Shown here one piece after another: positions 17,637 through 25,213 of a DNA stretch of 64,000 nucleotides. Under the pieces are notes generated by a model, which was given only the letters and a program-made list of their open reading frames with translations, was not told where the DNA came from and did not search any database. This stretch comes from Chitinophagaceae bacterium (GTDB lineage Bacteria; Bacteroidota; Bacteroidia; Chitinophagales; Chitinophagaceae), in NCBI GenBank assembly GCA_024508725.1, contig JANINS010000003.1:310001-374000 (forward strand), read 5' to 3'. The first letter of the stretch is position 1, and the number at the start of each line of letters is the position of its first letter. Made by a program: the position numbers and the translations under genes.

Positions 17637-18119
17637 ATGTCAGTAAAACTAAGACTTCAGAGACACGGAAGTAAAAAGCGTCCTTTCTACTTTATAGTAG
17701 TTGCCGATGCACGTGCTCCCAGAGATGGTAAGTTCATTCAAAAAGTTGGAACTTACAACCCATTAACAGTACCTGCAACAATCCAGTTGGATCGTCAGAA
17801 AGCGTTGGAGTGGCTTCATAAAGGAGCTCAGCCAACCGATACTGTTAGAAGAATCCTTTCGTTTAAAGGAGTATTGTACCTGAAACACTTGTTACGTGGT
17901 GTATCACTTGGCTTGTTCGACGAGGCTACAGCTATGACCAAATTCCAGGCTTGGCACGATGAGCATGAGCAAAACATTCGCCGCAGAAACGAGGAGAACA
18001 GGCAAAAGCGTAGAAACAGCAGGCAGCAATACACACCTGCAGTTAGAAGAGTAGAGAATCAGGAGCCTACACCTTCACAAGCCGATGCAGAAACATCTGG
18101 TGGTGAAGCAGAAGCTTAA
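17637..18119 (+). CDS. rpsP: 30S ribosomal protein S16
   Basis: 160 aa. The conserved S16 core is residues 1-~80: [40 protein letters not shown], and the helix near [17 protein letters not shown] basic, Gln/Arg-rich tail of about 80 residues follows ([18 protein letters not shown]), ending in an acidic Glu/Ala stretch; such extended S16 is usual in Bacteroidota. It assembles early into the small subunit. Its usual operon partners rimM and trmD are not next to it; they are at 23.2 and 49.1 kb. The terminator is 18145-18172. Confidence 0.96.
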   Translation: MSVKLRLQRHGSKKRPFYFIVVADARAPRDGKFIQKVGTYNPLTVPATIQLDRQKALEWLHKGAQPTDTVRRILSFKGVLYLKHLLRGVSLGLFDEATAMTKFQAWHDEHEQNIRRRNEENRQKRRNSRQQYTPAVRRVENQEPTPSQADAETSGGEAEA

Positions 18120-18144
18120 TTCAATACATTATTGCTTTGCATAG

Positions 18145-18172
18145 AACCCTTCAATTATTTGAAGGGTTTTTT
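18145..18172 (+). terminator. Rho-independent terminator of rpsP
   Basis: AACCCTTCAA-TTAT-TTGAAGGGTT followed by TTTT. Confidence 0.92.
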
Positions 18173-18237
18173 GTTTACCTGAAGAATTATTGACAAAACT
18201 TTTATGGCAACAGCTTCCGGGTTTCATGGCATCAACT

Positions 18238-18257
18238 GTTGTGTCACTCACTTGTAC
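18238..18257 (-). repeat. Dispersed 20-base intergenic repeat, subfamily B
   Basis: The minus strand reads GTACAAGTGAGTGACACAAC. It differs from subfamily A at four positions and is identical to copies at 55329 and 57744. It shares a flanking CATGGCATC with the 57744 copy. Confidence 0.75.
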
Positions 18258-18323
18258 GTTCAGTTTGCAATGCAACAATTCCAGCAGTAAAACATTTATT
18301 TTACACCTTCAAAAAAGATCATC

Positions 18324-18767
18324 ATGAGTACCAATCCCATCACTGTAGAAGAATCAATTCATGCATCTCCAGAGCAGGTTTGGAAAGCACTTACAGATAA
18401 AGATGAGATGAAACAATGGTATTTCGATCTTGATGCATTTAAACCAGAACCCGGTTTCGAATTCCAGTTTACCGGACAAGGATTGAAAGGAGAACAGTAC
18501 CTGCATCTTTGTAAGATTCTTGAAGTTATCCCACAACAAAAGCTAAAGCACTCCTGGACTTATAAAGGGTTTGAAGGTTACTCCGTAGTAAGCTTTGAAT
18601 TATTTGCAGAAGGAGAAAAAACCAACATAAGATTAGCACATGAAGGAGTTGAAAGCTTTCCTGCAGACAAAGAAGATTTCGCCAGGCAAAATTTTGTTGA
18701 AGGCTGGACCTATATCATAAAAACCGCTCTGAAAAATTTTTTGGAGAAAGGCAACTCTATTAACTGA
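18324..18767 (+). CDS. SRPBCC / AHSA1-like domain protein
   Basis: 147 aa, a single AHSA1-type helix-grip domain. It opens ITVEESIHASPEQVWKALTDKDEMKQWYFDLDAF, the typical first strand and helices, and ends with the long C-terminal helix FVEGWTYIIKTALKNFLEKG. Family members bind hydrophobic ligands or resemble the Hsp90 activator Aha1 C domain; toxin-antitoxin or stress roles have been suggested, but no substrate can be read here. It is monocistronic, between rpsP and a LytTR regulator. The start follows an AAAAAAGATCATC leader and agrees with family N termini. Confidence 0.88.
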   Translation: MSTNPITVEESIHASPEQVWKALTDKDEMKQWYFDLDAFKPEPGFEFQFTGQGLKGEQYLHLCKILEVIPQQKLKHSWTYKGFEGYSVVSFELFAEGEKTNIRLAHEGVESFPADKEDFARQNFVEGWTYIIKTALKNFLEKGNSIN

Positions 18768-19103
18768 TCTCAAAGTTGCTGTAATAACAAACTGTTAAAT
18801 CCATTCCCTAAAAAAGCTTTCTTTTCTCCGAAGCATGAAAATCTTTCGTTGAAGTATTGTTTTACTCTTACGAGAGTGAGCTAGGATTTTGCTGCGAGAG
18901 TTGCTTGTCTTTTCTCCCGCATTCTCAGGATAATTTTGAGAGGCTATGAATCTAAAAAAACGAATACACTTATTAATAGTGAACCTTTTCTCATGTGCAC
19001 ACTAGGTGTACACACAGCCTTTTGTTTCTACAAAGGGCTCTCTTTTTAAAAGTGTTTTCTGCAAACCCGGATCATAAATACCTAATGAACTGAATAAAAT
19101 CTT
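18768..19103. other. Intergenic region before the LytTR gene
   Basis: 336 bases. It holds the second copy of the two-hairpin element (18989-19048). The first 200 bases show only short local hairpins (CTCTTACGAGAGTGAG near 18874; CTCAGGATAATTTTGAG near 18925) and no gene. Confidence 0.55.
18989..19048 (+). ncRNA. Two-hairpin terminator-like RNA element, copy 2
   Basis: TTCTCATGTGCA leads into hairpin 1 (TGTGCACAC 18994-19002 with GTGTACACA 19006-19014, one mismatch). Hairpin 2 is GCCTTTTGT-TTCT-ACAAAGGGC (19017-19038) and is followed by TCTCTTTTT. Compared with copy 1 (5205-5276, minus), the loop is identical and one stem pair has changed from C-G to T-A, preserving pairing. It lies 55 bases before the LytTR gene. 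Confidence 0.5.
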
Positions 19104-19454
19104 ATGCGTAGTAAGTCGAGATTGATTGTTCGGAAGGGAGATGAATACATAACGCTGGCAGTTAAGGATATTGTTTTTATTTATCGTAGCGATACCATTG
19201 TGATCGTTACAGATAAACAGGAACGAAAGTATTTGTGTGATAAAAATCTTGCACAACTGGAAGAAGAATTAGATGCTGCAATCTTCTTCAGGGCAAACCG
19301 GCAATACATTATTAATATCAATTGCATCAGGAGTTTTAAAACGGTAGATAAAGTAAAGCTCCAGGTGTTTCTTAAGATATCGCATGAAGATCACCCGATC
19401 ATTGTAAGCCAGAAAACTGCACCGCAGTTTAGAAAATGGATTGCTGAAGAGTAA
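19104..19454 (+). CDS. Stand-alone LytTR DNA-binding domain protein
   Basis: 116 aa, almost only a LytTR domain: LIVRKGDEYITLAVKDIVFIYRSDTIVIVTD, then the region ERKYLCDKNLAQLEEEL, then FFRANRQYIININCIRSF, the hallmark LytTR recognition motif, ending VSQKTAPQFRKWI. There is no N-terminal receiver, so it is not a conventional response regulator. In Bacteroidota, LytTR proteins usually bind direct repeats near promoters. Its own upstream region carries the two-hairpin element, which could be a regulatory leader. Targets are unknown. Confidence 0.85.
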   Translation: MRSKSRLIVRKGDEYITLAVKDIVFIYRSDTIVIVTDKQERKYLCDKNLAQLEEELDAAIFFRANRQYIININCIRSFKTVDKVKLQVFLKISHEDHPIIVSQKTAPQFRKWIAEE

Positions 19455-19506
19455 AAAAGTATATAAAGTAAATCTAGTCAGCTGTTCACATCTATACCAA
19501 ATGAAA

Positions 19507-19532
19507 AAAGAGAACACTTTCATGTTCTCTTT
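19507..19532 (-). terminator. Duplicated tRNA-Ser terminator hairpin
   Basis: AAAGAGAACA-CTTTCA-TGTTCTCTTT, identical to the functional terminator at 19641-19666; part of the partial tRNA duplication. Confidence 0.7.
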
Positions 19533-19534
19533 AG

Positions 19535-19624
19535 CGGTGAGAGAGAGATTCGATCCGCCAAACGGCGGAACAGTTTGACCCGTACGGCAGTTTTAGCCGG
19601 TATGTACAGACTGATTTCAGCCAC
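19535..19624 (-). pseudogene. Decayed partial copy of tRNA-Ser
   Basis: This stretch repeats the 3' three quarters of the neighbouring tRNA-Ser gene: identical GGTGAGAGAG end, identical AACAGTTTGACCCGTACGGCAG segment and a matching GATTTCAGCCAC segment. The T arm is altered (CCGCCAAACGGCGGA replaces CCCTCGGT) and the anticodon arm is broken. The 5' acceptor strand is missing, so it cannot fold as a tRNA. With the preceding hairpin it forms a ~120-base imperfect tandem duplication. Confidence 0.8.
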
Positions 19625-19640
19625 AACTTTTGAAATAAAA

Positions 19641-19666
19641 AAAGAGAACACTTTCATGTTCTCTTT
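19641..19666 (-). terminator. Terminator of tRNA-Ser
   Basis: AAAGAGAACA-CTTTCA-TGTTCTCTTT, with a T run on the minus strand directly after the tRNA 3' end. Confidence 0.85.
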
Positions 19667-19668
19667 AG

Positions 19669-19757
19669 CGGTGAGAGAGGGATTCGAACCCTCGGTACAG
19701 TTTGACCCGTACGGCAGTTTAGCAAACTGCTGATTTCAGCCACTCATCCATCTCACC
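19669..19757 (-). tRNA. tRNA-Ser (anticodon GCT)
   Basis: The minus strand gives acceptor GGTGAGA pairing with TCTCACC, discriminator G (19669), a D arm GAGTGGCTGAAATC, anticodon stem GCAGT/ACTGC with loop TTGCTAA (anticodon GCT, reading AGC/AGU), a long variable arm GTACGGGTCAAACTGTAC, and T arm GAGGG-TTCGAAT-CCCTC. CCA is not encoded. The long variable arm is diagnostic of class II tRNA-Ser. Confidence 0.96.
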
Positions 19758-19777
19758 GGCCGAATTCTTAAGGACGG

Positions 19778-19808
19778 CAAAAATAGAGGGAAAAACCTAA
19801 TAATCAAA
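19778..19808 (-). promoter_or_regulatory. Promoter of tRNA-Ser
   Basis: The minus strand reads TTTG (19808-19805), a 19-base spacer and TATTTTTG (19785-19778), which is the full Bacteroidota consensus TTTG-N19-TAnnTTTG. The tRNA 5' end is 20 bases downstream. This is the clearest promoter in the window. Confidence 0.8.
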
Positions 19809-19855
19809 TTTGAAAGAGTAAATAATCAGACTTTTTTTATACAGGCATCTAGCAT

Positions 19856-19870
19856 TGATATTCAATATCA
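19856..19870. terminator. Perfect 15-base palindrome after dinB
   Basis: TGATATT-C-AATATCA, 12 bases after the dinB stop. It may be a weak terminator or an operator; there is no T run directly after it. Confidence 0.35.
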
Positions 19871-19882
19871 TTAAAGGAAAAT

Positions 19883-21058
19883 TTATTCATCCGGTTCTTC
19901 ATCCTGCTTCCTTATTGTTCTTGCTTTTAGTAAAGAAGCACTTCCATATTTATTCTTTACCGAATCGATGGCTTTGTACAGGTTTGATTTTTTTTCTGCA
20001 TCATCAAACAAATTCGCCTGCATCGCATGATTGGTAAGTTCGGAAAGCCGCACACCAAGTAAGCGAACCTTCTCTCCTTTTCTATACAATTTTTTGAACA
20101 GTTCTTTTGCAATGGGTATCAATTCATCATCCCTGAAAGTATAATCGATCGCAATTTGTTTTGAAGTTGTCTGGAAATCTGGATATCGGATCTTTACTGC
20201 CAAACATCCTGCAAGCTTCTCGTCCTGCCGAAGTTCATAAGCAACTTTTTCTGTCATCCTAACCAGTTCACTCATCAAAAATTCGAGATCATTGGTGTTC
20301 TCATGAAAAGTATTTTCAGTAGAAATTGATTTCGACTCATGATATTCATGCACTTCTCCATGATGAATTCCCTGTGCTTTAAACCAGAGATCTGCACCCC
20401 ATTTACCTAACTGCTCTTCTAATTGCTCTATGGGAAATTTTAAGATATCACCAATAGAGATGATGTCCATAGCTTTCAATACCTGGAAAGTTGATTCACC
20501 AACACCAGGTATTTTATTCACCGAGAGTGGAGCCAGAAAATCTTTTTCTTTTCCAGGTTGAATGAAGATATATCCATTGGGTTTTGCCTGGTCTGTTGCC
20601 ACTTTTGCCACAAATTTATTTGCAGCTAAAGCAAACGAGATAGGCAGTTGTGTTTTATCGATGATCTCTTGTCTCAGATCGATTGTCCACTGGTACGGGT
20701 CAAAGAATTTATCCATACCAGTAAGGTCAATGTAAAACTCATCAATAGAAGCTTTCTCGAACTTTGGTGCTTTTGCAGCAATGATATCTGTTACCCAACG
20801 TGAATAACGACTGTACTCACCTCTCGTTCCTTTTACGATGATCGCATCAGGACAAAGCTTCATAGCAGTTGCCATTGGCATCGCAGAATGAACACCAAAC
20901 TTTCTTGTTTCATAACTGCACGCTGCTACAACACCTCTTTCACGGCTTCCGCCAACAATCACCGGCTTTCCTTTTAAAGACGGATTGTTGAGCACCTCAA
21001 CACTTACAAAAAAAGAATCAAGATCAAAATGGGCAATATATCGCTGTGGTGTGTTCAA
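19883..21058 (-). CDS. dinB: DNA polymerase IV
   Basis: 391 aa, Y-family polymerase. The palm motifs are IAHFDLDSFFVSVE (first catalytic Asp), GVVAACSYETRKFGV, and FEKASIDEFYIDLTG (catalytic Asp-Glu). The thumb helix-hairpin-helix is VNKIPGVGESTFQVLKAMDI, and the little-finger domain follows to ~360. It performs error-prone translesion synthesis. The start is TTG (21056-21058), preceded by TACCTTAG five bases upstream, which suggests a very short leader. The C terminus lacks an obvious QLxLF clamp motif; MQANLFDD at ~355 may serve. It lies 40 bases after a T9SS cargo gene on the same strand. Confidence 0.95.
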   Translation of the reverse strand: MNTPQRYIAHFDLDSFFVSVEVLNNPSLKGKPVIVGGSRERGVVAACSYETRKFGVHSAMPMATAMKLCPDAIIVKGTRGEYSRYSRWVTDIIAAKAPKFEKASIDEFYIDLTGMDKFFDPYQWTIDLRQEIIDKTQLPISFALAANKFVAKVATDQAKPNGYIFIQPGKEKDFLAPLSVNKIPGVGESTFQVLKAMDIISIGDILKFPIEQLEEQLGKWGADLWFKAQGIHHGEVHEYHESKSISTENTFHENTNDLEFLMSELVRMTEKVAYELRQDEKLAGCLAVKIRYPDFQTTSKQIAIDYTFRDDELIPIAKELFKKLYRKGEKVRLLGVRLSELTNHAMQANLFDDAEKKSNLYKAIDSVKNKYGSASLLKARTIRKQDEEPDE

Positions 21059-21098
21059 GACTGCTAAGGTAAGATTTGCATTAGCGCAGCACAGCTAT

Positions 21099-23075
21099 TT
21101 AACGAATCAGGAGTACGGTACCTTTTTCAAAGTTTATCTTCTTCGAATTAGGATCCTGGTATTGTAGTGTCCATATAAAAGTACCTGTGGCTTGCCTGTA
21201 AGGACCAATAAATCCATCCCATCCTTTTTGAGGATCGGTGCTGGTAAATATCACTTGTCCAAACCTGTTAAAAACAGTGAATTTATATTGCTTTGCAAAG
21301 CATTGAGTTGCCGGTTTAAAAACATCGTTTAAACCATCTCCATTGGGAGTAAAAGCAGTGGGTACATAAACAGCACAAGGGCAACGATCATAGGTTACAT
21401 CAAACTCTTTCATATCGAGCGAGCAATCGTTCATGATCATTACACGATAATGCCCTGCTTCATTAATTGTTCTGTCAGCTAATATCAGCCCGTTTTCCCA
21501 TTGATAAGTATGCGATGTTCCATCTCTTGCATTAAGCGTTAATACATCACCAACACATATTGAAGTGTCTTTAATTTGTGCGGGAACTTTTACAGATACA
21601 TCAGGTTTTATGGTAATGATCGAAGTTGCTGTATCTGCAATACACTTGCTGTAGATGATGGCTTTCACCGTATAACTACCTGGTCCGGGATAAGTATGTG
21701 AAGGATTGAGTGAAGTTGAGATATTACCTGTGCCGGATGATGGATCACCAAAATCCCATTTTACAGAATCAACTTTCGTAAACAAAATACCAAAGTTTAC
21801 AGGCTTATCTGCACAATTTTGCTTTTGTACTGTAATACCATTCTCTTTAAGTGTATAGCTTGATGATCGCAGATAATTATATCCTGCAAACAAATACTTT
21901 GTACCTACATTAAACTGTGCTTTTTTGTATAGACAATTAACGCCGGCCGTATTCGGTGCTTCAATAATGCTAAAACTTTCATCAACAGTAATCGTTGGTC
22001 TTGTTGCATAACGCATACCGATGTACATTCTTCCATCAGGGCCTACATTGATCGTTCTGAAAACAAAAAAACAAGTAGCCCTGTTGCAGGTTTCAAGATC
22101 AGCGATTGGCGTTAAGGTGGTAGATGTATTTTCTACTGCTATAGCATTACCAGCATTCAGATCCATTTGAATAATATCGTGATAGGTGATAGGCCGTCCA
22201 TCATTTTCACTATATTTTGTAGCGAGGTAAAGCTTACTTCCATCAGGAGAAAGATCTGCTTCCTCAATATATATTCCCTGCTTTACTCCTATTTGTATTG
22301 GATTACTGAACTTACCTGTTGCATTATCAAAATCATATACAATAACCTTATTTGAATCAAAATCGGGTATTACTGCTTTTTCACCATTAGCTGAAAATTT
22401 CATGTTACTAAGACCAGGATTTACAGTAGAATCAACAATCACATTTTCAGGAACTGGTGTTATCACCGCAATATCATTGATGCCTGCATCTGTTACTAAA
22501 AAACTATAAAGCCCATGATCAGCGTAAGTGGTTATCCAGTAATCTTTTTGATTACAATGAGCTGTACCGGCAATGATCATAGAGCAGTTCTTCTTCAATC
22601 GCTTTTGAAAATTATTGGGACTAGTAGGTCTGGGATAGATCATTTCATCAATATCACCCGGAGCTTTTAATCTTAAAGGGAAAGCCTGTAGTTCATATGG
22701 ATTTGCAGCATCGCTTATTGCAAAGAGATAAAACAAAGTATCGCTGCTTGGTTTGGGACATACCAATGGCATTACATTTCCTGCCAAGGGCCACCAATTG
22801 TTGTATTTGGGCATTTTGAAACCATCCCTGTTGTAAACTGTGAGACCATCGGTATAGAACATTAATTCTCCTGCAGTATCGCAAATGGAAGAAAGATAAT
22901 AAGGAGGATCTCTCTCAGGAGATTTTGATTTAAAGCCCGATGGAGGTGTGGTATTAAAATCAATGCCTCCCTGTTTACCAAAAGTCCAAATATTATATCG
23001 CTTTTGCGCAATGCATGGCGATAGAGCCAATAAACATCCTATAGAAAAGAAGAGTATTTTTTGTTGTGCATTCAT
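21099..23075 (-). CDS. T9SS type B cargo protein with PKD and beta-propeller-like regions
   Basis: 658 aa from ATG 23073-23075 (MNAQQKILFFSIGCLLALSP), which places a signal peptide at the N terminus; the open frame extends ten codons further but lacks a leader there. The N-terminal ~370 residues contain propeller-like repeats (KFSANGEKAVIPDFDSNKV, LSPDGSKLYLATK, NVGPDGRMYIG). A PKD domain follows (KWDFGDPSSG, SHTYPGPGSYTVKA). The C terminus CAVYVPTAFTPNGDGLNDVF through GTFIWTLQYQD is the gliding-motility-associated type B sorting domain. The protein is exported by T9SS to the surface; the adhesive or binding role is inferred. Confidence 0.9.
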   Translation of the reverse strand: MNAQQKILFFSIGCLLALSPCIAQKRYNIWTFGKQGGIDFNTTPPSGFKSKSPERDPPYYLSSICDTAGELMFYTDGLTVYNRDGFKMPKYNNWWPLAGNVMPLVCPKPSSDTLFYLFAISDAANPYELQAFPLRLKAPGDIDEMIYPRPTSPNNFQKRLKKNCSMIIAGTAHCNQKDYWITTYADHGLYSFLVTDAGINDIAVITPVPENVIVDSTVNPGLSNMKFSANGEKAVIPDFDSNKVIVYDFDNATGKFSNPIQIGVKQGIYIEEADLSPDGSKLYLATKYSENDGRPITYHDIIQMDLNAGNAIAVENTSTTLTPIADLETCNRATCFFVFRTINVGPDGRMYIGMRYATRPTITVDESFSIIEAPNTAGVNCLYKKAQFNVGTKYLFAGYNYLRSSSYTLKENGITVQKQNCADKPVNFGILFTKVDSVKWDFGDPSSGTGNISTSLNPSHTYPGPGSYTVKAIIYSKCIADTATSIITIKPDVSVKVPAQIKDTSICVGDVLTLNARDGTSHTYQWENGLILADRTINEAGHYRVMIMNDCSLDMKEFDVTYDRCPCAVYVPTAFTPNGDGLNDVFKPATQCFAKQYKFTVFNRFGQVIFTSTDPQKGWDGFIGPYRQATGTFIWTLQYQDPNSKKINFEKGTVLLIR

Positions 23076-23190
23076 TATATCCTGCCCTGTACTGCTGATT
23101 AACAAGAATTCTGCCTATCCAGCTCTAACAATGATATTCTAAATATAAGATTTGCTGCATAGTCTGTTACTTAAAATCGGCAGAGCAGCA

Positions 23191-23706
23191 TCAGCGATAA
23201 ATGTCAAGCAGGCCATCTGGTAAGGTTACATGAACTTCTGCTTTTTTATGGTCTATTTTATCCAGTGTTTCTTCATGGATTGGTATAAGCATTTCGATGC
23301 CATCAACAATTACTTTTAATAAAAGTTGGTGCGGTTGCTCAATTACTTCTTCAACTTTTCCTAATTCTTCTCCTTCATTGATCAGTTTGTACCCTAACAT
23401 TGCCAAGGGAGAAGTATTGCCTGCGACTTTCTTCAGATCATCCGCCTTTAGCCATACTTTTTTTTGCGTCAGTTTTTTAGCAGATTCTTTCGAGTTTACG
23501 CCTTCGAGCATAACATAAACCTCTTCTTCACTTTTAGCTCTTGCTTTGGTAATAAACCATGGTATATAACTTCCTTTAACCTCTTCAATAAAAATCGCTT
23601 TCACGTCTTTTAATGAAGTTTTCTTTCCAATCGAATGTTGTAAGATCACCTCTCCTTCCAAACCAAATGTGGCTACTATTTTACCAATGCTGATGTAATC
23701 GCTCAT
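23191..23706 (-). CDS. rimM: Ribosome maturation factor RimM
   Basis: 171 aa. The N-terminal RimM beta-barrel starts YISIGKIVATFGLEGEVILQHSIG. The second part is a PRC barrel (LAMLGYKLINEGEELGKVEEVIEQPHQLLLKV) ending IPIHEETLDKIDHKKAEVHVTLPDGLLDIY, the conserved RimM C terminus. It assists 16S rRNA processing and 30S head assembly, binding S19. It is normally encoded between rpsP and trmD; here it stands alone, upstream on the same strand of a T9SS cargo gene. The upstream bidirectional terminator 23732-23758 separates it from the second SusCD operon. Confidence 0.95.
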   Translation of the reverse strand: MSDYISIGKIVATFGLEGEVILQHSIGKKTSLKDVKAIFIEEVKGSYIPWFITKARAKSEEEVYVMLEGVNSKESAKKLTQKKVWLKADDLKKVAGNTSPLAMLGYKLINEGEELGKVEEVIEQPHQLLLKVIVDGIEMLIPIHEETLDKIDHKKAEVHVTLPDGLLDIYR

Positions 23707-23731
23707 AAAACAAAATAACTGCTCTAAAAAT

Positions 23732-23758
23732 AAAAAACCGCCCTTGCGGCGGTTTTTT
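23732..23758. terminator. Bidirectional rho-independent terminator
   Basis: AAAAAACCGCC-CTTGC-GGCGGTTTTTT; ends the SusC-SusD operon on the minus strand, 18 bases after the SusD stop. Confidence 0.92.
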
Positions 23759-23776
23759 ATAACTTAAATAGCACAT

Positions 23777-25201
23777 TTAAAATTTATCCCAGAACAATTT
23801 TGTTGTTACCTGGTCTCCACCAACTGAAGTTGCAGCTGCATTATAGTTAGTGGTGTTAAGATTTTGTTCAGGAATCGGGTAAGTTAAACGAACTGGAATA
23901 GCAGTGATTGCAGTTGGTGGTTTTACCAATGCTGGCTGATCAAGTCTTCTCCACTCGATCCACTCATCCCAGCCACGATTGTAAAGAGCGATCCATTTTT
24001 GTTCGCCGATCAATTGCTTCCAGTTTGCTGAAACATACAAAACACCAGGCTGAAGAAGATAGGTTGTTGCTTCACTGGTTGTACCTCCCCATTCAAGGAT
24101 AGAGGCAGTAACAGCAGCATTGTAATGACCTACCGCTGTACCAGGAACATTATATCCTCTTTCTTTTGCTTCTGCAAGGAAAAATTCAACTTCTGCATAG
24201 CTCAGCAAGGTAGCAGGAGCATCAGGAGCTGCGATAGCATCAGCAGGCTTAGAGAAAGTAGCATAGTTACTACTTGCACCTGGCGTACCACCAGAATAAC
24301 CACCTACTGCATCTGTAGTGAAGTAATCATCTGTTCTTGGATCACTTAAAGCAAGCATTCTATTTACAATAGTGCTAGCCGCAACGAAATCTTTACGACC
24401 GCTTTGTACCAGGTCAACCCAAATAGGGTTTGTATTTGGAGGAGCAGATAAATACTGGAATACAGCATTATCAGCATTAGAAGTAAATACACCTGCTGCA
24501 ACTGCAGCTTCTACAGTAGCTTTTGCTTTTGCATTATCAGCATCAGCAATGGTCATTCCCATTTTCAGCTTAAGAGAATTGGCAAATTTCTTCCACATTG
24601 CCATATCGCCACCATAGATCAAGTCGGCATCGCCAATGCTTGAACCTGTAGTAGTGATATTAGCAATAGCAGCATCAAGCCTTGTCAATAGATCATTGTA
24701 AACTGTTTGTTGATTATCGTACTTAGGCTGTGCGGTATTTACATCCAGAGCCTGAGAATACGGTATATCTCCAAAAGTTGTTACAAGATAATACCATGCA
24801 TAGATTTCGGTGATCTCAGCAATTGCTAAAGCATTTTTCTGAGTGGTAGCACCCTGGATCTGCGCAGGAATCAGTCTCTTTCCTTCTCTCAGATCACGGA
24901 TAACATCTCTGTACATGTAGTTCCAGAGTTGTCTTGGAATCTGCCTTGTGTTGATATCGAAATTGCTTTCGTCAGTATAAGTAGTTTCCTGCCAATACTG
25001 AACTACCAGACGAAAGATATTATCGTTTACGTTGGTCGATGTTAGTGCATCGGCAAAAGCTTTCTGTCCATTAGATATGAAAGCTGTAGCCGGAGCGGTC
25101 TGTGGATTCTTTGGATCCACATTCACGCTGGTAATATCCCTTTTACATGCTGTTGTAAACAGCAGCGGCAAAAAGGTGAGTGCGATTATTATTCTTTTCA
25201 T
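23777..25201 (-). CDS. SusD/RagB-family lipoprotein (SusD-like_2 type)
   Basis: 474 aa. A lipoprotein leader ends TTAC (Cys 19) followed by KRDITSVNVDPKNPQTAPATAFISNGQKAF. The N-DPKNP start and QYWQETTYTDESNFD are typical of the second SusD subclass, distinct from the classical SusD at 566-1969. Later elements include ALAIAEITEIYAWYYLVTTFGDIPYSQAL and C-terminal RLTYPIPEQNLNTTNY. It should be the surface lid and binding subunit for the SusC protein encoded 12 bases upstream. These SusD-like_2 pairs often lack linked glycosidases; peptide or other substrates are possible. Confidence 0.92.
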   Translation of the reverse strand: MKRIIIALTFLPLLFTTACKRDITSVNVDPKNPQTAPATAFISNGQKAFADALTSTNVNDNIFRLVVQYWQETTYTDESNFDINTRQIPRQLWNYMYRDVIRDLREGKRLIPAQIQGATTQKNALAIAEITEIYAWYYLVTTFGDIPYSQALDVNTAQPKYDNQQTVYNDLLTRLDAAIANITTTGSSIGDADLIYGGDMAMWKKFANSLKLKMGMTIADADNAKAKATVEAAVAAGVFTSNADNAVFQYLSAPPNTNPIWVDLVQSGRKDFVAASTIVNRMLALSDPRTDDYFTTDAVGGYSGGTPGASSNYATFSKPADAIAAPDAPATLLSYAEVEFFLAEAKERGYNVPGTAVGHYNAAVTASILEWGGTTSEATTYLLQPGVLYVSANWKQLIGEQKWIALYNRGWDEWIEWRRLDQPALVKPPTAITAIPVRLTYPIPEQNLNTTNYNAAATSVGGDQVTTKLFWDKF

Positions 25202-25213
25202 AGATAATGTCGT

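Noticed and set aside
18874-18945. Local hairpins upstream of the LytTR gene as a riboswitch
   Set aside because: Short, AT-rich stems with no conserved aptamer motif that I recognise.
19002-19256. 84-codon open frame on the minus strand
   Set aside because: Antisense to the LytTR gene and to the two-hairpin element; shadow frame.
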